Assembly (NCBI GenBank): GCA_002794775.1 | Contig: NBAY01000003.1 | Span: 806,001 to 870,000 of the forward strand | Origin: Porodaedalea pini | Lineage: Eukaryota; Basidiomycota; Agaricomycetes; Hymenochaetales; Hymenochaetaceae | Direction of reading: 5' to 3' | Length of the DNA stretch: 64,000 nucleotides | In this document: positions 51,026 through 63,234 of the stretch, piece by piece | How the letters are laid out: every line of letters starts with the position of its first letter | Numbering within the stretch: position 1 is the first letter of the stretch | Notes under the pieces: model-generated | Told to the model about the DNA's origin: nothing | Databases searched by the model: none | Seen by the model: only the letters and a program-made list of their open reading frames with translations | Position numbers and translations under genes: made by a program

Positions 51026-52118
51026 ATGTCGACCAGCTTCAGCCAACAACAGCTGGAACAGATTCGCAGCAATCATTGCAGGTGTCTTCACTGCACAGGC
51101 GGCAAACACCCTGGTTGGTCAAGGTACCGCCCCAACCCCCAATATTGACATCGCCCGTCCACATGAATTCGCTAGTGGTGATGACTACTTGGACTTCAAG
51201 CACAAAGTCCTTCTCTTTGTCTCAGCAAACCCGAGCAGATATCCAACGTTGGCGAGCAAGATCTATGTCACGCTTTCATACCTGAAGGGAGGTAATGCGT
51301 CAATGTGGGTGCAAAACTACATTGAGGAATTCATGACAAACAGTGCAGTAAATCTGACGGAGACTTGGACAAGGTTCCAGGAGCATCTGGATGTGTCATT
51401 TGACAACCCGAACCGCAAGGCAAAGGCCCTTGCTAAGATGCGTACGTTGACCCAGAAAGGACTGTCAGCGGATGAATTCTTCCAGAAGTTCAATGTTCTG
51501 TGCATGAAGGCCGGTATGACAGACACCACACACAACTTTGACATCTGCATCCAGCTACAGCAGGCCTTAAACCTTGAGGTGGTCCAAGAAGTCCTATGGT
51601 CATTGCCAGTCCTGACAACCCATGAGGCATGGAAGAAAAAGGCCATCGAGATTGATCACATTGAGCAACAAGTACGCGACATTCAGAAAGGACACTTCAA
51701 CCATCCTCAGCCACAGGCGCCTCCACACCAACAAGTTGTGTGTCCACCCCCAGTCCAGCAACAGCCCAATGCCCCTCACATCGACAAGCACGATGCGACT
51801 GGTGTAACCTTTGGTGGTGCTGGCCAACCAATGGACGTCTTGATGAACGAGGCGTGATGACGAGGAGCGTGCTGGCTCTGTAAACAGCCAGGCCACTACT
51901 GAGTGGAGTACCTACAGGGCAGACTGATCGTGCAGTGAATGCTGAGGATGATGGACCCATTGGAGCTCCATCTCTTTGCAGACGAGCTTGCTGCAATGAA
52001 GGAGTTGGCGTTTGAGGAAGTTGTAGACACTCAAAAGTCAACAGTGGAGGACTATGTGGAGGAGAACAATGACAAAGAGGTCATCGACTTGCAGGGTTTT
52101 GTGAGTGGTCAGGTGTAG
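51026..52118 (+). pseudogene. A3 gag
   Basis: Begins MSTSFSQQQLEQ, with a frame change soon after. FKHKVLLFVSANPSRYP and LSYLKGGNASMWVQNYIEEF are followed by KALAKMRTLTQKGLSADEFF, which has no stop where A1 and A2 carry TGA. Two adjacent TGA codons precede the knuckle CWLCKQPGHY. Slippery GGGTTTT is at 52094-52100, before the TAG. Confidence 0.82.
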
Positions 52119-53940
52119 CCATCGGGGAGACTGACCAAGAAGTTCAAGGGGTTTCAAGTTTGGACTCGCTAAAATATAACCAACCACCTGTACAATATGT
52201 AGATACAAATGGCATCGATGGTTTTTCTGATTACGCAACCCTGATCAGTGTGAATGAATGTGACGTGGAAGGAAAGTTGTTCATGAGAGGAACTGGCAGA
52301 CGCCAGCTGGACCTTTTCTTGACCATCGGACAAGGAGTAGCAGGTGAAGTGAGAGAGGTGGATGTGCATGCACTTGTAGATTCAGGGTGTACTGGATCAT
52401 GCATCGATGCAGGCTTCATTGAACGATATGGACTGGAGATGAAGCGCTACATTCATCCCCTTGCAGTGCTCAATGCTGATGGCACACACAATGAGGCTAG
52501 CCTGATCAAGGAATACGTTGATGTCAAATTAATCACAGGACACCATAAGGAGAGGATTGTGCTTACAGTGACGTCACTTGCATCATCAAACATCTTCCTA
52601 GGCTACAACTGACTTTGACAACACAACCCTGAAATCGACTGGACATCAGGTTCAGTTGAATTCACCCGCTGCCCGAATGAGTGTGTGATGAAGAAGAGTG
52701 AAGTGGAAGAGATGAGGAGGGTATGAGAAGTGCGAATGGACAAGGCATCCTGGCCTGCATATCTCAATGACTACGCTGATGTCTTCTCAGAGAAAGGATT
52801 CAAGAAACTACCAAAACATCAACCCTGGGACCACATCATTGACCTGAAGCCCGACTTTAAGCCTAGTGACTGTAAGATCTATCTGCTGATGCTGACAGAA
52901 CAACAGTTGTTAAAGGACTTCCTTGACGAAAACCTGAAGTCTGGCCGTATTCAAAAGTTGATCTCGCCGATGGCGTCGCCCTTCTTTTTTATCAAGAAGG
53001 CTGACAAATCACTACACCTGATCCAGGATTACCAGAAGCTCAATGAGGGTACAATCAAAAATAAATATCCTCTTCCCCTCATCGATGAGCTTGTCAACAA
53101 GGTCAAGAAGGTGAAGTTCATCACCAAGCTTGACCTTCACTAGGGATACTACAACATCCAGATCCGCAAAGGCAACGAGTGGAAGGCAGTGTTCTGCACA
53201 AACATGGGCCTCTTCAAACTGATGGTGATGTTTTTTGGTCTTTGCAATGCACCAGCGACATTCCAGGCATTCATCAACCACATCTTCAAGGACTTGATAT
53301 ACGCCAACCTGATCATTGTCTACCTCGATGACATCCTAATCCTCTCGGAGACTATCGAGGAACACATTGAGATGTCGAGGCACGTACTTCAGATCCTTTG
53401 AGAGAACAGCCTCTACCTGAAACTGGAGAAATGTGAGTTCAATGTCAAGGTCATTAAATATCTCGGTCACATCATCGGTAACAGTGAGCTTAAGGCTGAC
53501 CTGGCAAAGACAGAAGCAATCGCTAGCTGGCCCGCTCTGCACAACCTGAAGGAACTTCAAAAGTTCCTTGGCATGGGCAACTGGCTGAGGCAGTTTATCA
53601 AAGACTACAGCAAGATGGTCCAACCACTAACGTCGCTGATGGGAAAGAAGGGCTGGGTATGGGAGACTGAACAGCAGGAAGCATTCGAGGAGCTGAAGCA
53701 TCGCCTCAGCTCACCTCCAGTCCTGGCGATCGCCAATGACGAGGGCCCTTTCTGCGTAGAGGCAGACTCATTGAACTTTGCACTCGGAGGTGTGTTGTTG
53801 CAGAGGCAGGAAGGCAAGTGGAGGGTGATCACCTACAGGTCAGAGGCGCTCCTGCCGGCAGAATGAAACTACGAGATCTACGACAAGGAGATGCTCGCAA
53901 TCATTTCAGCACTCAAGGAGTGGAGACAGTACCTTCTTGG
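52119..53940 (+). pseudogene. A3 pro-pol, truncated in RNase H
   Basis: Protease keeps HALVDSGCTGSCIDAGFIER. RT has VYLDDILILSETIEEH. RNase H runs to STQ/KEWRQYLLG-like sequence and then stops abruptly. Multiple TGA/TAG codons, for instance at 52610-52618 (two close together), 53142-53144 and 53399-53401. Confidence 0.85.
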
Positions 53941-54349
53941 TGTATGGAGGGCGCCCTCACTAGTGCACCCCCTCCGATGAACACATGCTCTGAGTCTCCA
54001 GTATGATATATCTATGCACCTGCACTCCCCCCCCAGAAGCAGCATCCATTACTCCCTCATCTCTCCCCATTATCCACCCCCGATCTGGCGTCCAGGAAAA
54101 CACACTCTGAAGGGACGAGTGCCAAAGCGTCTCCTGAGCAAATGTCTGAGACGACTCAGGACCCCTGAATGTGGGTGCCGGTACCCACTACCCCAAACGT
54201 GGGGAACAAGGGTCTGGATGCAAATCCATGACTACAAGGCTGGCACATTGTCTCAGGGGCTGAGCGTTGTAGAGCCGTGCTGGTCGTCCCATCACCACTG
54301 ATCACTCCAGAAGCACTCGAGAACTGGTTCTGACGTGTACCAATCAGTA

Positions 54350-55110
54350 CCGGACTGAATCCGATCGGTCCGGTTTCAAATCAGAACCCCGCGATCATGT
54401 CAGCAACACGTTCCGAGACCTCCGAATGCATATTGGAATGTACCAGAGATCTTATCTGGATGATTAGGGATGCGGTCACATGGAGCATACAGCCAAGACA
54501 CGTACCAGACTGCTGTCTGACGACGGGAGCCACGTACCGATTGGACGATCTGAGTTCTGGTGGAGCACCGGTATGGTTGGACACGATGCGGACATTTTTT
54601 CTTCATTATGATTTATGTTTTTCCTATGTTCTTCTGATTTCTATGCTCTCTATGCGCGCCTCTATGACCTATGACTTTTCCTTTCGATGTCTCTATGTTT
54701 CGACTGATATGCACATTATGCCCATATGGAATTTATTAACTGTAGATAGATCTTTGGACTTAGTATAAATATGCACCCCATGTCATAGGTAGAGGACAAG
54801 TCAGTTCTACTGCAGAGTCTCCCTCAGATAGGGTAACTTGAGTGCGATCCGTCTTAGTTCTCGTATACCTCATAGTCATTCCGTCTTCGTCTTAGCATCT
54901 CATCTCTCGAAACCATCTCTAGTCTCTTATTCCGTAACTCGAACCTCATCGCTTGTTGTGATCACATCGTACCGGTGTTGATTACCTGTGCATACCGACC
55001 CCATACCGGTCAAGTACAGACCCGACAGGAGTTCCTGACCTTGGTTCTCGATATCAACTCGTACCGGCATGTACCGAAGCGTACCGATGCGTACCGGTAC
55101 ATCGAGTGAT
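54350..55110. repeat. TACCGG-rich region in B4
   Basis: More than ten TACCGG/CCGGTA/TACCGA words, densest at 55065-55100 (GTACCGATGCGTACCGGTAC). Lies in the presumed LTR downstream of the TATA box. Confidence 0.55.
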
Positions 55111-55129
55111 CCCTCCGCAGTCAACCCCT

Positions 55130-56400
55130 AACCTCCCAGAACAACGCAATCACGTCCCCAAAAGGACCGCTGATCCTGGACACCCCTAAGCCAGGATCTA
55201 CAGCATCCAGGCAATTAAAGCACGTCATAAGAGGCCAAAGGACTGGGCAGATGAATACATGATCTCACTAGGAAGTATCTGCTCCCCGACTCAGATGCGG
55301 TGACAAGACCGTATCTCAGTGGGACTGAGCACGTGGTTCAGGATCGGTAGATTATGACTTGGTAGCCCCAATATGTATTTAGGAAAGATGCCCATAGACA
55401 AAGAATGGCAGTTCCCCTTCAGACTAGATTTCTTCAGTGTGACCACACCAAGTCTGAACCAATAATCCAAAACCCTCCTGAACTATACTCAGACAAACCG
55501 ACAATGTGCTTTGGACTAGTTCCCCTCACCCTCATCATGCCCGGAAACCACTTGGACAGGGTGTGTCGCTCTCGGTTGACCACCAGTCCAATGCAGAAAC
55601 ATTCAGAGCATTCCTCTTCATACTCGGTGTGCCTCTGTGCCACTTCTGCATACCAGAGTTGGTCTGTCTGTTGCCCCTCTTGCTTAAAGGAGACACTTGC
55701 ACCTTGCCCAAGGTGATTGGGGTCCCACCTGCGGCATACTTCACTCGCAGCGTGCACAGTTGCTCATTATCTGGAGCCCACCGCGAGGGGGGTTTAGTGT
55801 CTCACAGACACCATTTCCAGTATCAGGAAAAGCACAGCTGCATCCCAAATCTGAGGATGATCCTCCACAGCCACGAACAGCAATGAAGAAATCATACCAC
55901 CTGCAGTACAGCAATCGAGTATTCACACAGGATCACCTGCAAAATGACCCTGTACTCAAGGATTCGCCTGAGCACCATACAAGCTAAGGCAGCACACCAC
56001 ACCGAGTGGATCCACTGCACCAACCTCTTGATCATCTGGACAAACTACCCTATGTGCCCAGCGAAGCAGAAAGGTATCCTCAGACCCCGAGTCAGAGGAG
56101 ATAGACAAATTTGAAGATGCCACTGAGACCTCGACACTTTCTGAAGATCCAGCAGACTCCACCAAAGATGATACCGAAATAGCTCAGTCCCTCCTAGGAA
56201 CAGCACCAAGAGGAATACACTCAACAATAATATCCCAGACCTTGTCGGGGTCGCTATTAGAAACCCCGTCATCATTCAGGTCACTACTGTTAACACTGTC
56301 CACAAGGAGTAGGAGCTCGACTGTCTCATCCAGGTCCGACCCAACAGAACCAATACCATATCTAACCACCCCAATCCTTCTGCTCCCCAGATCGACATTG
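55130..56400 (+). other. B4 internal sequence without a clear intact gene
   Basis: Short open frames in several phases (for example 55405-55886) that I do not recognise. Probably decayed 5' gag or leader of B4. Confidence 0.4.
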
Positions 56401-56403
56401 CAA

Positions 56404-56695
56404 GAAATGTCTGGAATGGCCAACCTCCTCACTCCTGAACCCAGACACATACCGGTACCCATGCCGAGACGAGGTGAATGACGCGACATGTCATTCGACA
56501 GGAATGGGGAAAATGTGATCCAGTTCTTTGACAATTACGAGGTGGTAGCCCAAGATGCTCACCTTGGGCAGGACCAAGCTATCCAGGACGTAGTATGTTG
56601 GACTCCGGTATCCAAGGAAGAGCTATGGAAAGGACTTATGGAGTACACTGGAGACAACTGGAATGTGTTCTGAAAGGCAGTGGTGGACTTGTATC
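56404..56695 (+). pseudogene. B4 gag fragment, before C5
   Basis: SFDRNGENVIQFFDNYEVVA and TPVSKEELWKGLMEYTGDNW resemble the retroelement gag capsid start common in Agaricomycetes. A TGA at 56671-56673 interrupts (NVF, stop, KAVVDLY). The frame continues exactly past C5. Confidence 0.65.
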
Positions 56696-57144
56696 TGTCA
56701 GCGACGGACTACGGGTACGCAAGGGGTAGCCGGGTCGCACGGAACTCAGTCAGAGGAGGAGGGAGAAGAGAGAGAGAACGGTGAGCCAGGGGAACTGACA
56801 CAGCGCAGAGGTAAGGGGACAGCTTCTGGAAGTAGCCAGGTAGAATTGACCAGGTCGAAACTAAGGGATAAATACAGGAGGACTACCTACTTATATACCC
56901 TGCAGCGGCTGCGCACGGACCAGGGAATTAGCTACTACATAGAGATAGATGAAAGAATGTTGTGGAACTTCGTAGAACAATAGCGTCATAGTATCAGTCA
57001 GCGAATAATGACAGTGTGAGAAAGGGGCGTAATGGATATGAGTGAGTCGAAATAGGTGTGATTAGTAATGAGTGGATAAGATATGATAAGATAAGATAAG
57101 GGAAAATGATAAGAGAATAAAATAATTAAAAAGCATCCATGACA
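56696..57144 (-). repeat. 3' LTR of C5
   Basis: 449 bp. The polypurine tract AGGGGAGGGTCA on the minus strand abuts it at 57145-57156. Confidence 0.93.
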
Positions 57145-57156
57145 TGACCCTCCCCT

Positions 57157-60100
57157 TCAAGGCGAGCGTCCCGATCGCCCTTGTTCCCTACCCTGGAACT
57201 TACCGGCCCACCACTGTGCCACTCCTTCCTGTCTCTCAGGCTCTGTCATTTCAAATACGGGTTGGAACTTCAGCTGTGACATCTCTAGGGTGTTGAGGGC
57301 GCGAGGAGCACTGGGAGTCGATTTATGAAATTCGTCAATGGCTTTTTGAGAGTTCGTCAAATTCTCAATTGGCTCCCAGGTGCGTTCTTCGTTCGGATAC
57401 CCTTTCCAATGTACGAGGTATTTGAGCTTCCCTCGCACAAGTTTGGAGTCGACAACCTTTTTGACCTCATATTCCGGCACATCATCAATGATCTCGGGCG
57501 GGGGTGGAGGATCTTGCTTTTGCGATGTATACTGCGGCTTGTGGTATGGGGAGAGGAGCACTTCATTGAAAACCAGATAGACTTTCTTCCATGTACGTGG
57601 AAGTTTAAGCCTATATGCTGACATGCCGATTTTCTTTTTGACGATGAAAGGCCCATAGCGTTTATCTCCCAGCTTCTTCATAGGACGATCTGTCTTTAAG
57701 TGAGTTCCTTCGAGCATGACCTTCTCCCCAGGTTTATACTCGATGGATTCTCCCTTCGTCCTGTCATAGAAGCGCTTCATGGTTTCGGCCGCATGCTTTA
57801 ACGCTGATTTGGTTTCCTCCCTGATCTTGGCCATCCGGTCGGCAAACTGCTTAGCGGACTCATTGGTCGATTCGCATCTAGGATTCGTGCCCTTATATGG
57901 GTGTCTCCCATGGTTGACGAAAAAGGGTGACGCTCCTGTCGACATTTGTTCTTTGTCATTATACGCGAATTCCGCTAGCACAAGCCATTCCGCCCAGTCC
58001 GACTGATGGTGGTTAACAAAGAGACGAAGGTACTGTTCAATCTCTTGGTTTATCCGTTCTGTCTGACCATCTGTCTGTGGGTGATATGCCGTTGACGGGT
58101 TTCCCTCGATGCCCAGTAACCGGTATAGTTCGTTCATGAATTTGGACTTGAACTGTGATCCTCTGTCATGAATAAACTTGCGCGGTATGCCGTGTAGCCT
58201 GAAGACATGATCCCGGTAGAGTCTCGCCATTCCTTCTGACGTTATGCTCACAGAGGTAGGGATCGCATGCACCTGTTTACTGAACCTGTCAACGAAGACA
58301 CAGATTGCGTTATGCCCATTGGACTCGGGTAGTTCGCCGATCAGGTCTGCTGTGACGATTTCCCAAGGACCTTTCGGGATCTCGTTCGGGTTCAGAGGAT
58401 TATGCGGTTTCGCTCTGTGTGCCTTGGTACGTTGGCACGCATCACATCCCTCGACATATATTCGAACATCTCGTTGGATTCCCGGCCACCAGTAGTTGCG
58501 TGTGATCAACTCATGGGTCTTGTAGCGTCCTGGGTGTCCTGCGAGCGTGCTGTCGTGATGGTTTCGAATGATGTCTTCTCGGAGTTTATGGTCTTTCGGC
58601 ACGTAGATCCTGCCCTTCCACATCAACAACCCTTCTTCTTCATCCCATTCTTGTTCCTTCCGCTCTAACACCTTCACAACTGCTCTGTCCCTGTTGTTTC
58701 GTACCCTTTTAATTCGTTTAACAAAGTCTGCATCCAGCGCTTCTAGCAGTGTTTCGTTTACAAATAGGTCCGGCTTGAGCAAAACGATGTTGATATTGTC
58801 GTTCTCCCCCCTCTCATGATCCGCTCGTCTCGAGAGGAGGTCAGCCTTAGTCATCAGGGCACCTGGTTTATGGAACAGTTTGAAGTCGTAGTCCGCTAAC
58901 TCCTGTAGCCATCTCGCTTGTCGGTGGTTAATCTTCTGGGGTTTTTGGAAATACTGGAGGTTGAGGTGATCCGACCAGATTTCGAAGGTTTGTGTTGCCC
59001 CTAGAAGATATTGTCGCCAGTCATCCAGTGCGCACATGATTGCGAACATCTCTTTGTCGTAGATTTCGTAGTTGCGCTCTGCTTGGCTAAGCACTTGCGA
59101 TCGGTATGCGATTGGATGCCACTTTCCGTCAATGAATTGGGACAGAATGGCGCTGTTAGCGAAATGCGACGAATCAGCCTCCACCCGAAATTGACCGTCA
59201 TCAGTAGGCACTGTGAGTACGGGTTCTTCACAGAGCTTCTGCTTCAGACGTTCAAAGGCCTCCTGTTGCTCCACCTCCCACTTCCACTCTACATCTCCGA
59301 TCAACACTGTCAAGGGCTTCGCATAATGACTGAATGCTAGGATAAAGCGGCGGTAATAGTTGCAGAACCCAAGGAAAGACTGTAGTTCTTTCTTGTTCTT
59401 AGGCACTGGCCAATCTTCTACACCTGCCACTTTGGCTGGATCCATGTGAATCTGTCCGTTGCCAAGGATATGCCCAAGATAGTTCACGGTCTCTTGAGCG
59501 AAGCTGCACTTTTCTGGCTTTAAGAACAACTTGTTTGCTCGCAACACTTCCAGGACTTGTCGGACGAGTTTGTCATGATGTTCGCGAGTTCGTGCGAAGA
59601 TCAGAATGTCATCCATGTAGACTATGACGTGTCCATCATTGACGAGTTCTCGGAAGATCTCGTTCATGAATCCTTGGAAGGTTGCCGGTGAGTTTGTGAG
59701 ACCAAAAAACATGACCGTTGGTTCGAATAGACCGTGGTTTGTCCTGAAGGCAGCTTTATGCTCATCACCCTCTCGGATCCGAATGTTATTGTAACCCCAA
59801 TGTATGTCAAGCTTCGTGAAGAATTTCGCCTGTTTTGTTTTGTTGATGAGCTCTTGGATTAGAGGTAACGGGTATTTGTTCCTAACCGTCATCTCGTTGA
59901 GCCGGCGATAATCCTGTACGGGGTGAAGCTTGCCATCCTTCTTTTTTATGAAGAAGAAGGGGGATGCCATCTCAGATTGAGAGTTACGAATACGGCCAGT
60001 TCTCAAGTTTTCGGTGAGGAATTCGTCCAGTGCCACCTGTTTGGATGGACTGAGCGGGTAGATTTTACAGTCAGAGAGCTTTGAACCCGGCTTGAGTTCA

Positions 60101-61296
60101 ATAGCATGATCCCAAGGGCGTCTCTCTGGTAACTGATCAAATTCCTGTTCACTGAAGACATCTGCAAACTCTTTGACATAGTTTGGGACTTCCTTGAGCA
60201 CCTGTTGTCTGACCTTCAGCGCTTTTCTCAGATCGGACTTAATGTACCTGTCCCAATCGAAGAGGAAGAGCTGATCGCCGTCTTCAAGTTCCACCAAATC
60301 AAGGTTTTCGTCGGGGTCTGCATCAATGTCCTCTAGACTACGGATATAGCCGCATACATCGGGGCATCGATCAAATTTGATCGTTGATTTTTGCCAGTCG
60401 ATGTTGGGATTGTGCAGCTTTAACCATTCATGTCCGATGAACACATCTGTTTTCCCTAGATCTGTGACTGCGAAGTGGATGCGCTCTGAATGATCCTTAA
60501 TTGTCATGCGCATTTCCACAAACTCTGTGATCGAGCCGTCCTTGTTGAGCGTGCTGTCAGCATTATAGACTCAGATTGGGATGGGTGTCTTTTTTGTCCG
60601 GATCTGATGCTTTTTGACGAAGGATCGGTTGATACACGAGCCAGTGCAGCCACTGTCCAGTAGGGCGTCTACCTTGAACTGGTTACCGGTGTCGGTCGTT
60701 TGAAGGAGAATCGGTACCATGAGCTGTTGCCCCCGAGACCCTCTTACGAACCGTTTCGGACCCCTCAGGTCCCTAACAGCTGCCACGGCATCTGATTCTT
60801 CTAGCGCAATGATTTGACACACCGTCTCTTCATTCGCTTCAGCATGCCTTTGCTGTTTCATCCACACTCAGAGAGTCGTTAAAGCACTTTCGAGTTTATC
60901 CTCTTTGAGACGCTGTACCACCCATGGGGCAGTAAAGGGGACAGGGCGATCTCTCCGGGACTTCCTCTCAGCTTGTTTCGACGAGTTTTCATTTTTCACG
61001 GATTTCGGTTCAGTTCTGGCCAAGGAAGAAATAGAATTAAAAGATTCGGAATAGGGTTTTACATGATTTTTTGACACAGGAGTAGAACAAGATGATGAGG
61101 CAGAAGTGTTGTTACATGTAGGCATATCTACACTACTAGCTACTGGTACAGGAACAGAAGGAATATTTTTGCGAGTGACATTGCTTTTTACATTTTTTTG
61201 TGTTTTATCTAAATTATCTACAGAGTCCATAGAATTATCAAAAATGGCCGTTTGAAAAACCAAAACTGAACCTATCCCAGTCAGTGCTGTGTTCAC
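57157..61296 (-). pseudogene. C5 Pro-Pol with two TGA codons
   Basis: One frame from the gag stop to 57157, broken only by TGA at 60868-60870 (ALTTL, stop, VWMKQQ) and 60571-60573 (TPIPI, stop, VYNADS), both fitting CGA-to-TGA. Domains: a Ser/Lys-rich linker; the protease ALLDSGCTGSCINRSFVKKH; RT with RNKYPLPLIQELINKTKQAK and VIVYMDDILIFAR; RNase H with YEIYDKEMFAIMCALDDWRQ and MTKADLLSRRADH; the integrase zinc region HHDSTLAGHPGRYKTHELI...CDACQRTKA; the core VTADLIGELPESNGHNAICV and HDRGSQFKSKFMNEL; and the chromodomain RGKLKYLVHWKGYPNEERTW. After the second TGA a run of 1,120 residues is intact. Two single-base changes separate it from an open frame. Confidence 0.92.
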
Positions 61297-62378
61297 TGCT
61301 GGGGCTCCGCAAAATCCAACTCCTGCTCAAAGAGCGCCTCCTCTTCTTCCTCTGCAAAGTCTGACTCCTTGAGCGTCGCGGTCTCGTCTGCCCAGACTTT
61401 TCTCTCTCGGGGTTCCATCCCCATCAACACAGCCCTTATCACCTTCTTCTGCATTGGGCAATTCCTCTGTAGATGCCCAGATTCTTTGCAGTAGTAGCAG
61501 AGTCCTGCTTTCCTCAGCTCTTCGAGTGAGACGTCCATCGGCTTCCCCATGCCTCCGTATGTGACTCCGGTGGCATCGCGCCTTTTGGGGATTCTAGGTG
61601 CGAATGTCTGGGCAGGTTTTGGTGGGGGTGCCTGAGGTCTGGACGGGGCAGCGCGCATTTGTTCAATGGCTTTCATCTGACGTCTAGCGTTGTCAAATCG
61701 AATGGCTTTTTCTTGCCAGCCTTTGTACGTGGTTGGGACCATGTCACTCATTTCGATCCGGTATACAATCTCTCTATCCAAGGCTTTCGTCAGTTTGTGG
61801 ATGAGGGTGTCGTCATTTTTGGCGTCATCGCTGTATCCTGCCGCACGGCGATAGATATCGAACTGCTGGAAGAATTGGTCGGCTGTGATGTCCCGGGTGT
61901 GTTTCCAGCTGTCCAATTTCTGCATGGCATTCATGCGTTCGTTCGGATCTCTGAACACTTTCTCCAGTTGTTCGTTGAACTTCTGGCGACTGACAAGTGA
62001 AAAGATCAGATAGCCGTCCATTTTGATGCTTTCCAGGAAGTTCTGTGCCCAGAGTGCGGCCGAGCCTTCCGTCATGAACGATAACACGAAAAGGAAGTAG
62101 TCCTTGTCGTTCACGAAGTCCTCTGCGTTAGCTTCAACGTAAAGGGTGATAGCACGTTCAAACTTCTTATAGTCTCGCCCGTTGAATGCCTCGGGTTTGG
62201 CAATGTGTCTTCCTCCACTGCGGCTTGTTGGTGGAGGGACAGGTGCTGCTGCGGCTGCTGGCGTGGGGGTTGCTAGTAATCCCAGGCCATGTAGCGCGTT
62301 GATGATCTCCTGCATCATGTCGTTTGAGATCGTCGGAGCTCTGGCCGCTGGCGCGACTGGGGCTTGGGGTTCCGCCAT
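61293..62378 (-). CDS. C5 Gag polyprotein, 361 aa
   Basis: Forms the virus-like particle and binds element RNA. Starts MAEPQAPVAPAARAPTISND. An Ala/Pro-rich stretch at residues about 35-55 is followed by the capsid region KPEAFNGRDYKKFERAITLY, LSFMTEGSAALWAQNFLES and RDITADQFFQQFDIYRRAAG. A CCHC zinc knuckle CYYCKESGHLQRNCP lies near residue 298, and the tail is acidic and ends ELDFAEPQQ. The frame is intact. Pol follows in the -1 frame and overlaps the stop. Confidence 0.93.
   Translation of the reverse strand: MAEPQAPVAPAARAPTISNDMMQEIINALHGLGLLATPTPAAAAAPVPPPTSRSGGRHIAKPEAFNGRDYKKFERAITLYVEANAEDFVNDKDYFLFVLSFMTEGSAALWAQNFLESIKMDGYLIFSLVSRQKFNEQLEKVFRDPNERMNAMQKLDSWKHTRDITADQFFQQFDIYRRAAGYSDDAKNDDTLIHKLTKALDREIVYRIEMSDMVPTTYKGWQEKAIRFDNARRQMKAIEQMRAAPSRPQAPPPKPAQTFAPRIPKRRDATGVTYGGMGKPMDVSLEELRKAGLCYYCKESGHLQRNCPMQKKVIRAVLMGMEPRERKVWADETATLKESDFAEEEEEALFEQELDFAEPQQ
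61311..61317 (-). promoter_or_regulatory. -1 frameshift heptamer GGATTTT (C5 gag to pol)
   Basis: Minus strand reads G GAT TTT in the gag frame, 15 nt before the gag stop. GGATTTT is a known -1 slippery type in RNA viruses, and pol lies in the -1 frame. Confidence 0.55.
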
Positions 62379-63221
62379 GATAGGCGATGGTGTTGGTGAT
62401 GGGTGGGGTGGTTGGTGGGCTCCTAGCTCGTCATCTAGGCGTACTAGGTCGTCGTCGGTCAGTGGTGGTAGTTGTGCGAGGACAGCATCGGCAGTGTCTT
62501 CTGGTGGTGTATTCCACCGCTGTGCCGCTGATCCAGATGGTCGAGCGTACGGGTGTGGAGCCAGCTCAAATCAGAAACAACACTGCCAGCCGACAGGTGG
62601 TGCGGACGCCTGCAGATCTGATTGAGCGCTGTAACAAAATTCCGGATGTGGTGGTCGACTTTCACTTGCTGATCAAACCCGGATCTTCCTCTGTGAAGAC
62701 TCCAACGGGCGCCAAGGGACCTTTCCGAAGATCACCCCCAAGGCCTGGTAGCTACTCTCGAGTGGGTCGGACTCAACGTTACCCCCTCTCAAACGAGCGC
62801 TGGTTGATCAAATAGAAAGAGGACGGCGGTTTATGAAACGAGTGAGTTTAATAATGAAGGGTAAAGAATTAACAACGTATCGGCCTGATCGATGCACGTG
62901 AGATCGATCTGAGAACAGGTGTGGGTCGAAGCGATTGTAGTCGGGGTCGCAGTCCAAGTTGTCGGACGCATCGGATAAGAATGTTGGTCTAGAGTTCAGG
63001 GTTACGGACAGGTAGTGGACGGTTTTGAGATTGTTGGACAAGATGGGGGTTGAGAGTGATGATGATAGATAGTAGGAAGAGTTCAATGGTGAGAGTGATT
63101 TGCGGGGTACAGGTAAAGGTGTAGATGGTAGCACGGTAGAGAGATTGTTGTCGGTAGGAGATGCGAATGTTCAGAGCCAGCTTGGCGTCGGTGACTGAGA
63201 ATGCGCAAGGCGGTAGTGGTA
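62379..63221 (-). other. C5 leader between PBS and gag
   Basis: About 840 bp with no conserved gene. Short frames occur but lack motifs. Confidence 0.45.
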
Positions 63222-63232
63222 AGTTTCGACCT
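63222..63232 (-). other. C5 primer-binding site, self-priming type
   Basis: AGGTCGAAACT on the minus strand, two bases after the LTR. It is perfectly complementary to the predicted RNA 5' end. Confidence 0.68.
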
Positions 63233-63234
63233 TG

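Larger units (their letters stand above)
48454..53940 (+). mobile_element. Ty3/gypsy chromovirus copy A3, 5' portion
   Basis: 5' LTR at 48454-48882 (429 bp, TGTTAGG...CTAACA), inserted in the Plavaka 3' end after TATTA. PBS at 48884-48894; predicted RNA start at 48676-48686. It holds a gag, a pro-pol and a 1.4 kb insertion in the leader. The RNase H region breaks off at 53940, where B4 begins, and the rest and the 3' LTR are not in the window. Heavily decayed. Confidence 0.88.

Noticed and set aside
53941..55360. Exact LTR boundaries for B4
   Set aside because: Several CA ends are possible and no second LTR copy is in the window, so no end was called.
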